Below are positions 1 to 6,694 of a stretch of DNA of 7,897 bases, piece after piece. The DNA lies in assembly GCA_035513175.1 (NCBI GenBank), contig DATKCN010000286.1:1-7897 (forward strand). The letters are read 5' to 3'. The position numbers and the translations under genes are program-made. Below the pieces are notes generated by a model. It saw only the letters and a list, made by a program, of their open reading frames with translations, did not search any database and was not told the origin of the DNA. The stretch's first letter is position 1, and every line of letters begins with the position of its first letter. Source of the DNA: DATKCN01 sp035513175. Lineage in GTDB: Bacteria; Chloroflexota; Chloroflexia; Thermomicrobiales; CFX8.

Positions 1-3000
1 CGTTCGTGAGGAACGTGGCTCGTAGCTCTTCATCGTCGAGCTGATCAGCGAGGCGGTCGACGATCGCCCGGGCGTCCTCCTCCGCGCGCACGGCCTCCGG
101 GCGCTGCCCGCGCATCCGGTAGAGACGGCGCTGTGCGTCCAGAATGCGCCAGTGGATGAGCGGGTATCCACGCCCGATCGCCACGGCCAGCGCATCGTCA
201 AATTCCGACTCGCCTTCGTCCAGGCGGCCATGGGCAAGCAGAATCTCGCCACGCAGCCGCATGAGGTCGGGAGACAGCGACCCAGGACCAGCCGGTATCG
301 ACTCGATCAGACGATCGACAACCTTCAGCGCCTCAGGTGCGTGCCCCTGTGCCAGGTGGAGCTCTGCCGTTGCGAACCAGCAGATCCTGGTGGACATCAT
401 GTCTATCGCAAGGTCAAAGTCCACCCTGCGATGCAGCGCGCGCGCCGCGTCTTCGTAGGCGCCCAGCTGAATGTGGGCGGACGCCAGGCCACCGGCTATG
501 CCGGTTTCAAAGAACGACGACGCGACCATCGTCGCGATACCAGATGCCTGCTGGAGATGCTCCAGCGCTCGTGCCGGGTTCAGCACTTCGAGGCAGACGC
601 TCCCAAGTCGAAAATGCGCGTGCGACGTCCACTGATGATGGCGGATACTCAGCGCAATCGAAAGAGATTCAGAAAGTTGTCGCAGGCCGCCGCGCAGTTC
701 TCCGAGCGAGCAGAGATGCATGCCCGATCCGCCGATCACATGCGACTCGCCCGCCCGCCACTCGATGTCACGCGCGATCTCGACCGCCTCCGCAAAGACC
801 GCGTTGCTGTCCGTTCCAATAGACGCGGGCACGGGCTCGGGACGCCATGCTCGTAGCCCCCAGTCTCCAGCCGCAGCGCCTGCCGCGTTTGCGAGAGATG
901 ACGCAAGCGTCTGCCGGTCGTCGAGCTGCCGTAGGAGCGGAATCGAGCGCGAGAAGCTTTGCAGCGATCGAACGACGTGACCGCTCATCTGCAGCGTCGC
1001 GCCACGCAGGTCGAGTGTCGCCGCGATACCGTGCCGATCGCCAATCCGCTCGAAGATCGCAAGCGCCTCATCGTGAAACCTCATCGCTTCGACCGGCCGT
1101 TCAGCGTTGGCGTGCCAGTTTCCCAGCCGGTTCAGGCTGTGGCCCAGCGCCGCTGGATCATCCATGCCTCGGGACAGCTCGACTGCCTGCTCGCAGTATT
1201 CCCGCGTGCGCTGGTAGTCCCGAGACGCCCACAACGCGCCGAGGTCGAGCAGCGCCTGCCACTCGGCGCGCGCGTCACCGCTCTGCAGCGCCAGCTCCAG
1301 CACACGCTCGAGATCTCCGAGCGCGCCATCGAAGTCGCCGACAGATTCTCGCGCTCGCCCTCGCAACCGGTGCATCTCGGGAGGAGCGACTGCTCCCAGC
1401 TCCTTCGCCAGCTCCAGCGCCTGGCCGCACGCCGCGATCACTGCCTCCGGGGCGAACAATCGCTCAGCCTGCTCTGCTGTCCGGCACAACCACTCGAGCG
1501 CCCGCTCGTCGCCTGCCTCGTAAAAGTGGCTGGCTATCGCTGTGGGATCGGGATTCGTCCGTTCGGCCAGCAGTTCGCCCGCGCGTTGGTGCAGCTCGCG
1601 ACGCCGCATGAGCGACATTCCGTCATAGATCGCCTGACGCACCAGTGCGTGCTGGAAGTGGAGCGCCTGCCGTCGTGGTTGCGCCATCAGCACATGCTGC
1701 TCGTGGGCTTCCCGCAACGCCGCGTCAACATCGACGACGGACCCCGCCCACATGCGCCGCAACAGATCGAGCGACGGCTCGAAACCGACAATCGCCGCCA
1801 GCTCCAGCAGCTCGCGTGTCGCGCCGCCAAGCCGCGCCAGCCGCCCGGTAATCACCTGCTGGATCAGCGCGGGCACGCCCGCCTCGGCCAGATCGCCAAG
1901 CTCCCAGCCGCCAGCAACCGGCCGCAGCAGTCGCCGCGTGTCCAGCATGTGTAGCAGCTCATGGGTAAAGAACGGGTTGCCTTCCGCCAGCCGGTCGAGG
2001 TAATCGAGCAGCCGCTCCTCGTCGGCCGTGCTGAGCAGGTAGCGCTGCCGGGCGATCTCCAGCACGCCCGTCTCATCGAGGCGCTGGAGGTCGAGCCGGT
2101 GTGCTCTCGATTCGCGCACCAGCGGTGGCAGCAGCGGGGCCAGCGGATGCTCGCCGGTGATCTCATCGTGCCGGTAGGTGGCGACGAGCAGCAGGCGGCT
2201 GTCGCCGATCGAGCGCGCGACGTGCCGCAGCAGGTCGAGGCTGGCCGCGTCCGCCCAGTGCAGGTCTTCCAGCACGATCACGAGCGGTCGCCGCGCCGCA
2301 ACCGATCGTAGAAAGCGGCTCGCCAGATCGAAGAGCGCAGGCTGGGAGTCGATGCCCGCCATCCCGCCCGCCGCGCGTAGCTGTCCGGGCACAGGCGGCA
2401 GCAGGTCGTCGTCAGGATAGGCGCTGATGATCTCGGTCCACGGCCCATATGGCGGCGTGGTCGTCAGGTCGTAACAGCCGCCGGACAACACGAGACAGCC
2501 GAGCGTCTCAGCCTCGCGTGTCACATCCCGCGCCAGCGTCGTCTTGCCGATGCCCGCCTCGCCGCCGATCAGCACCAGCGACCCCGAACCGTCGAGCGCT
2601 CGCGCCAGCGCCTCGCGCAGCTCGTCCCGCTCGCGCTCGCGCCCCACGACGGCGTCCAAGGATAGCGGCGCTCCGCCTGGTTCGGACCGCGTGAGCTCGT
2701 TCCGCGCCTCGGCCGGAAGCACACCGAGCGAACGGGCCAGTGTCGCCAGCGCAGCGGACTGGTTCGACTCGCTGGCATCGATGAAGTTCAGCGAGATGTA
2801 GCGGTGCGGGACCTCGCACGGCTCGATCTGCAACAGCAGCAGGCGCCGCTCGTGCGCGATGGCCCAGTCCCACTCGTTCTTCACATTGCGGCTCTCGACG
2901 GCCTGCGGCGACAGAACACCGACGACCGTCTCGGCGGCAGACAGCGCCGCGTCGATCGCATCCGGCCAGTACGCCCCGGGCTGGATGTCGTACTGGTCCA

Positions 3001-3106
3001 TCCACGTCGGGACGCCATGCGCCGCTAGATGCTCGCGGACCAAGCGGGCGAATTCTGAGTCGGCCCGGTCGTAGGAGATGAAGACGTGCGGCGTGTCTGG
3101 CTGCAC
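1..3106 (-). CDS. TIR-STAND ATPase-TPR regulator, copy C (C-terminus beyond left edge)
   Basis: Predicted cytoplasmic signal-transduction ATPase, paralogous to the complete gene upstream of it. I read the frame codon by codon from GTG at 3106 to base 2: 1035 codons with no stop. Numbering from that GTG: TIR domain about 7-112, with FISY at 9-12, a BB-loop-like DIQPGAYW and the candidate catalytic Glu78 in NVKNEWDW; P-loop GEAGIGKTT at 182-190 (Lys188); Walker B LVIVLEDLHWAD at 275-286; then ATYRHDE (sensor-1 like), the AAA_16/LAL motif AEGNPFF, and a TPR-like helical region (for example ALLDLGALWASRDYQRT) to the edge. By comparison with copy B, about 83 residues containing the LuxR-type HTH are missing only because the window ends; that HTH is inferred, not seen. 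The first 111 residues match copy B at about 92%, the TPR region much less. A TTG at 3190 would add 28 residues but overlaps a promoter-like -35 box. Ligand and targets are unknown. Confidence 0.9.
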   Translation of the reverse strand, partial: MQPDTPHVFISYDRADSEFARLVREHLAAHGVPTWMDQYDIQPGAYWPDAIDAALSAAETVVGVLSPQAVESRNVKNEWDWAIAHERRLLLLQIEPCEVPHRYISLNFIDASESNQSAALATLARSLGVLPAEARNELTRSEPGGAPLSLDAVVGRERERDELREALARALDGSGSLVLIGGEAGIGKTTLARDVTREAETLGCLVLSGGCYDLTTTPPYGPWTEIISAYPDDDLLPPVPGQLRAAGGMAGIDSQPALFDLASRFLRSVAARRPLVIVLEDLHWADAASLDLLRHVARSIGDSRLLLVATYRHDEITGEHPLAPLLPPLVRESRAHRLDLQRLDETGVLEIARQRYLLSTADEERLLDYLDRLAEGNPFFTHELLHMLDTRRLLRPVAGGWELGDLAEAGVPALIQQVITGRLARLGGATRELLELAAIVGFEPSLDLLRRMWAGSVVDVDAALREAHEQHVLMAQPRRQALHFQHALVRQAIYDGMSLMRRRELHQRAGELLAERTNPDPTAIASHFYEAGDERALEWLCRTAEQAERLFAPEAVIAACGQALELAKELGAVAPPEMHRLRGRARESVGDFDGALGDLERVLELALQSGDARAEWQALLDLGALWASRDYQRTREYCEQAVELSRGMDDPAALGHSLNRLGNWHANAERPVEAMRFHDEALAIFERIGDRHGIAATLDLRGATLQMSGHVVRSLQSFSRSIPLLRQLDDRQTLASSLANAAGAAAGDWGLRAWRPEPVPASIGTDSNAVFAEAVEIARDIEWRAGESHVIGGSGMHLCSLGELRGGLRQLSESLSIALSIRHHQWTSHAHFRLGSVCLEVLNPARALEHLQQASGIATMVASSFFETGIAGGLASAHIQLGAYEDAARALHRRVDFDLAIDMMSTRICWFATAELHLAQGHAPEALKVVDRLIESIPAGPGSLSPDLMRLRGEILLAHGRLDEGESEFDDALAVAIGRGYPLIHWRILDAQRRLYRMRGQRPEAVRAEEDARAIVDRLADQLDDEELRATFLTN
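2961..3004. repeat. 44-bp exact direct repeat (TIR core of copy C)
   Basis: Partner of 6445-6488, encoding the same TIR BB-loop segment in copy C. Confidence 0.85.
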
Positions 3107-3113
3107 TGGGCTG

Positions 3114-3120
3114 CCGTTCC
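3114..3120 (-). promoter_or_regulatory. weak ribosome-binding site for the GTG start of copy C
   Basis: GGAACGG lies 7 bases upstream of GTG 3106. It is a weak purine-rich Shine-Dalgarno candidate. The alternative TTG at 3190 is preceded by GGCGCAATGC, which contains nothing better. The stretch AACGGCAGCCCA before the GTG is identical in copy B. Confidence 0.3.
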
Positions 3121-3161
3121 ATGATGCCGTGCTGCGGGCAGTCGACCATCCGGATGCCTGC

Positions 3162-3190
3162 AGGATACGGACGGATCGCGCGTCTGGCAA
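3162..3190 (-). promoter_or_regulatory. sigma70-like promoter for copy C
   Basis: Reading the minus strand, TTGCCA (3190-3185, 5 of 6 matches to TTGACA) is separated by exactly 17 bases from TATCCT (3167-3162, 4 of 6 matches to TATAAT). The same two hexamers with the same spacing occur in front of copy B. A start of transcription near 3155 would leave a leader of about 50 bases before the GTG at 3106. This is a pattern match plus paralogue conservation; no transcription data can be seen. Confidence 0.5.
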
Positions 3191-3209
3191 GCATTGCGCC
3201 GTGAGTGGA

Positions 3210-6200
3210 TCAGACGACGCCGAGGTCGCGGGCGGCCCGTACAGCCGCCGTGCGGTTGTTGACATCCAGCTTGCCGTACACCGAGCGCAGGTGCTGGCTG
3301 ACCGTGCGCGGACTGATGAACAATCGCTCGCTGACTTCGATGTCGGTGAGTCCATCAGTGACAAGGCGCAGCACCTCGATCTCCCGCGCCGTCAGCCCGG
3401 CGGGGTTTTCAGCGGACCGGGGTTCAATCGCAGGCGGCGGCTCGTGCAATTTCGCGAGTGCGCGGCTGAGAAACGCTTCACGCATCTCCTCGTCGTCAAG
3501 CTGTGACGCCAGCCCGTCGATGATCTCCCGCGCGTCAGTATCGGCACGATCGGCCTGATCATGCTGTCCTCGCGCCAGCGCCAGCCTGCGTTGCGTCGCC
3601 AGCACGCGCCACAGGGCAAGCGGGTAGTTGAGCCGGGTCGCGACCTCGTGGGCATTGCGCAGCTCCCGCTCGGCGTCATCCAGCCTCCCGTGCGCCAGCA
3701 GGATCTCGCCATACAGCCGGGTGAGGTATGGCGAGAGGTCGCCCGGTCCGTCCGGGATCGACTCGATCAACGTCTCGATAGTAGTCAGCGCGTCAGCGGG
3801 ATTGCCCCGCGCCAACGCCAGCTCGACGGCGGCGAACCAGCACACCCGCGCCGACATCGAAGCAGGCGGTCGTGCGCGGTCCACCCTGTCACGTAAGAGT
3901 TGCTCGGCACGGTCGTAATCACCCGACACGACGTGCGCGGAAGCCAGAAATCCGGCGGAGCACGCTGCCTGGAACGTCGCGGCCATCTGCGTTGCTCGAT
4001 CCAGCGCGTGCTGGAGCAGATCGCTGGCTCGCTCCGCGATGAGCATATCGAGGTAGGACTCGCCGAGTGAGATGTGTATGAGCGCGGACCACAGGTGGTG
4101 TTGAATGTCGTCCGCGATCGCCAATGCGTCAGACATGTGCTGTAGGCCGCCGCGCACATCACCCAAGGTCGCGACATTCTGGCCCAGGACGCCCAGCGCG
4201 AAGCATTCGTGCCCCCGGGAGTCGATGGAGCGCGCGATACGGATCGCCTCGGTGGCAGTGTCCTCCGAGCTCTTGCCGATCGATGCCGGATGGCTCAACA
4301 CGCGGCTCGCTCGGAATCCATAGCCACCTCGCGGCGCGGTGGTCGCGTTCGAGAGCGCCGAGCAGAGGTTCTGCCTGTCATCGAGCTGGCGCAGGAGCGG
4401 AACGGCCCGCTCCCACAGCCGCACTGCCTCGCCAGAGCTGCCCGATATGAGGTTCGAGATGGCGGCGAGGTCGAGCGTGCTGGCGATCCCCTGACGATCG
4501 TCGATGGCTTCGAAGAGCCGCAGCGCCTCGTCGTGAAGCCTGATCGCTTCACCTGGGCGCTCTGAGTTCAGGTGCCAGTTCCCCAGCCGGTTCAGGCTGT
4601 GACCCAGTGCTGCCGGATCATCCATCTCACGGGCCAGCACAACCGCCTGCTCGCAGTAGTCGCGCGTGCGCTGGTAGTCGCGCGACGCCCACAGCGCGGC
4701 CAGATCGAGCAGCGCCTGCCACTCCGGCCGCCGGTCGTCCAGCCCGGAGGCCAGGAACAGGATCTTCTCGTGGTCGTGGAGCGCTCCCTCGAAATCGCCA
4801 AGCGCCTCGTGCGCCAGGCCGCGCATGCGGTAGAGGGCAGTCGACGCGTCCGCGCCGAGACGGATGGCCAGGTCGATACCCATGCTCGCGTAATCGATGA
4901 CCGACTGTGGGGCGAAGAGTGACTGCGACCGCTCCGCCGCCTGCTCCAGCCATCCGAGCGCCCGTACGTCCCCGGCGGCGTAGTAGTGGCTCGCGACGGC
5001 TGCGGCATCCGCTCGCGGCCTGGCCGCCAGCGCGTCACCCACTTTCAGGTGCAACTGAGGACGCCGCAGCACCGGGATTGCCTCGTAGAGCGCCTGCCGG
5101 ATGAGCGCGTGGGTGAACCGGGCGGCCCGCTGCTTCGCGGCCACGCGCAACAGGTGATGCTGGCTGGCCTGCTCCACCGCCGCGTCAACCTGCTCTGCCC
5201 CAACCGGCAACAGGTCAAGCAGCAGGTCGAGCGGCGCCTCGAATCCGACGACGGCGGCCATGTCGAGCAGGCTCCGAGCGCCGTCGCCGAGCCGCGCCAG
5301 CCGCCGGTCGATCACGTACTGGATCAGTGAGGGAACGCCCGTGTCGCTCAGGTCGCCAAGCGCCCAGCCACCGGCCACCGGGCTCAGCAGCCGGTTCGCT
5401 TCCAGTGTGTAGAGCAGCTCGTTGGTGAAGAAGGGGTTCCCCTCGGCCATGCGGTCGAGGTAGTCGAGCAGCCGGGATTCGGCAGCCGGGTCGAGCAGAT
5501 ACCGTTGCCGGGCCATCTCCAGCACGGCCGTCCCGTCGAGGCGCTGCAAGCCGATCCGCTGGGCGCCGGATTCCCGCACGAGCGGCGGCAACAGGGGGGC
5601 CAGCGGATGCTCGCGGGTGATCTCATCGTCGCGGTAGGTGGCGATCAACAGCAGGCGGCTGTCGCCAATCGAGCGCGCGACATGCCGCAGCAGGTCGAGG
5701 CTGGCGCTGTCGGCCCAGTGCAGGTCTTCCAGCACGAGCGCGAGCGGTTGCGCCGTTGCGACATCCTGGAACCAGCGCGTCGCCAGGTCGAACAGCGCCA
5801 CCTGCGAATCGATGCCCGCCATGCCCCCTCCGGAGCGCAACTGCTCCGGCAGCGGCGGCAGGCTGCCGTCAGCGGGATAGCCCGCGATCAGCTCGACCCA
5901 CGGACCGTACGGCGGAGTCGTCGTCAGGTCGTAGCAGCCGCCGGACAGCACCAGCGCCCCGTGTTCCTCCGCGCGCAACGCAAGGTCTTCGACCAGCGTC
6001 GTCTTGCCGATGCCCGCCTCGCCGCTGATCAGCACGAGTGATCCGGCGCCGGAGAGCGCGCGCTCCAGCGTCTCGCGCAACTGCTCCCGCTCGCGTTCAC
6101 GGCCCGCGATGACGTTCACGGGCTGGGGTCGGATCCGCGCGCGCGGGCGGGGCATTGCCGTGGGAGCGAGACGCGCCGTGTCGTTCGACTCCGGCGCGAG

Positions 6201-6590
6201 GGCGATGACGAGCGAGCGGGTCAGCGTTTCCAGCGCGGCGGGCCGGTTCGGCTCCGTCGCGTCGATGAAGTTCAGCGAGATGTAGCGGTGCGGGACCTCG
6301 CACGGCTCGACCTGCAACAGCAGCAGGCGCCGCTCGTGCTGGATCGCCCAGTCCCACTCATTCTTCACGTTGCGGCTCTCGACCGCCTGCGGGGAGAGGA
6401 CGCCGACGACCGTCTCCGCGCTGGAGAGCGCCGCGTCGATCGCGTCCGGCCAGTACGCCCCGGGCTGGATGTCGTACTGGTCCATCCATGTAGCAATGCC
6501 ATGGGCGGCCAGATGCTCGCGCACCACGCGGGCGAATGGCGCGTCTTCCCGGTCATAGGAGATGAAGACGTGCGGCGTGTCTGGCTGCAC
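3210..6590 (-). CDS. TIR-STAND ATPase-TPR-LuxR HTH regulator, copy B (complete)
   Basis: Complete four-module protein of 1126 residues from GTG 6590, with TGA at 3212-3210. Order: TIR domain about 7-112 (FISY 9-12; DIQPGAYW BB-loop region; LSPQAVESRNVKNEW, whose Glu78 aligns by eye with the NADase glutamate of catalytic TIRs); AAA_16/STAND ATPase with P-loop GEAGIGKTT 190-198 (Lys196), Walker B LALVLEDLHWAD 283-294, ATYRDDE with Arg320, and EGNPFFTNEL around 383-392, typical of MalT/LAL regulators; TPR-like helices about 520-1050; LuxR/GerE HTH 1065-1126 with LTAREIEVL, recognition-helix segment SPRTVSQHL and KLDVNNRTAAV. There is no signal peptide or membrane segment, so it should be cytoplasmic. 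Expected role: ATP-dependent, ligand-triggered assembly controlling transcription, possibly coupled to TIR NAD+ cleavage or scaffolding; activity is inferred. A TTG start at 6674 would give 1154 residues. I prefer the GTG because the 28 extra codons are not under protein-level constraint between copies and contain promoter-like boxes. Domain calls are firm; function is open. Confidence 0.95.
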   Translation of the reverse strand: MQPDTPHVFISYDREDAPFARVVREHLAAHGIATWMDQYDIQPGAYWPDAIDAALSSAETVVGVLSPQAVESRNVKNEWDWAIQHERRLLLLQVEPCEVPHRYISLNFIDATEPNRPAALETLTRSLVIALAPESNDTARLAPTAMPRPRARIRPQPVNVIAGREREREQLRETLERALSGAGSLVLISGEAGIGKTTLVEDLALRAEEHGALVLSGGCYDLTTTPPYGPWVELIAGYPADGSLPPLPEQLRSGGGMAGIDSQVALFDLATRWFQDVATAQPLALVLEDLHWADSASLDLLRHVARSIGDSRLLLIATYRDDEITREHPLAPLLPPLVRESGAQRIGLQRLDGTAVLEMARQRYLLDPAAESRLLDYLDRMAEGNPFFTNELLYTLEANRLLSPVAGGWALGDLSDTGVPSLIQYVIDRRLARLGDGARSLLDMAAVVGFEAPLDLLLDLLPVGAEQVDAAVEQASQHHLLRVAAKQRAARFTHALIRQALYEAIPVLRRPQLHLKVGDALAARPRADAAAVASHYYAAGDVRALGWLEQAAERSQSLFAPQSVIDYASMGIDLAIRLGADASTALYRMRGLAHEALGDFEGALHDHEKILFLASGLDDRRPEWQALLDLAALWASRDYQRTRDYCEQAVVLAREMDDPAALGHSLNRLGNWHLNSERPGEAIRLHDEALRLFEAIDDRQGIASTLDLAAISNLISGSSGEAVRLWERAVPLLRQLDDRQNLCSALSNATTAPRGGYGFRASRVLSHPASIGKSSEDTATEAIRIARSIDSRGHECFALGVLGQNVATLGDVRGGLQHMSDALAIADDIQHHLWSALIHISLGESYLDMLIAERASDLLQHALDRATQMAATFQAACSAGFLASAHVVSGDYDRAEQLLRDRVDRARPPASMSARVCWFAAVELALARGNPADALTTIETLIESIPDGPGDLSPYLTRLYGEILLAHGRLDDAERELRNAHEVATRLNYPLALWRVLATQRRLALARGQHDQADRADTDAREIIDGLASQLDDEEMREAFLSRALAKLHEPPPAIEPRSAENPAGLTAREIEVLRLVTDGLTDIEVSERLFISPRTVSQHLRSVYGKLDVNNRTAAVRAARDLGVV
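3229..3278. repeat. 50-bp exact direct repeat (HTH end of copy B)
   Basis: Partner of the identical 50 bases at 6714-6763. It encodes the last part of the HTH of copy B, covering the KLDVNNRTAAVRAAR stretch. Confidence 0.85.
6445..6488. repeat. 44-bp exact direct repeat (TIR core of copy B)
   Basis: Identical to 2961-3004 in copy C, an offset of 3484. It encodes the TIR BB-loop segment around WMDQYDIQPGAYWPD. The surrounding TIR sequence is also close, with mostly synonymous differences. Confidence 0.85.
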
Positions 6591-6597
6591 TGGGCTG

Positions 6598-6605
6598 CCG
6601 TTCTC
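6598..6605 (-). promoter_or_regulatory. weak ribosome-binding site for the GTG start of copy B
   Basis: GAGAACGG ends 7 bases upstream of GTG 6590. It is only a weak Shine-Dalgarno match, but the following AACGGCAGCCCAGTG is shared exactly with copy C. The TTG at 6674 has no convincing site in front of it (GGGCGCAACGC). Confidence 0.3.
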
Positions 6606-6645
6606 TGATGCCGTGGCCTTGGCGGTCAAGCGTCCGGATGCTCGC

Positions 6646-6674
6646 AGGATACGGACGAAACGCGCGTCTGGCAA
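6646..6674 (-). promoter_or_regulatory. sigma70-like promoter for copy B
   Basis: On the minus strand TTGCCA (6674-6669) and TATCCT (6651-6646) are 17 bases apart, matching the housekeeping -35/-10 layout at 5 of 6 and 4 of 6 positions. It sits just downstream of the TGA of copy A (6697-6695), with about 55 bases between the -10 box and the GTG start. The same element precedes copy C, so each copy seems to have its own promoter rather than relying only on readthrough from the gene before it. Confidence 0.5.
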
Positions 6675-6694
6675 GCGTTGCGCCCGCGAGCGGG

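Noticed and set aside
959..1954. A 331-codon plus-strand ORF, plus several other long plus-strand ORFs across the window
   Set aside because: All lie antisense to the three regulator genes, have Arg/Gln/Pro-rich products without recognisable motifs, and are expected by chance in GC-rich antisense frames.
2508..3194. A 228-codon minus-strand ORF starting at an ATG at 3194
   Set aside because: It is in a different frame from the TIR-ATPase reading and its product is Arg/Ala/Gly-rich low-complexity sequence. The overlapping frame from 3106 carries all conserved motifs.
6675..6694. CCCGCTCGCGGG inverted repeat after the stop of copy A, considered as a terminator
   Set aside because: The stem is only 5 pairs with a 2-base loop, no T run follows, and the equivalent gap after copy B lacks it.
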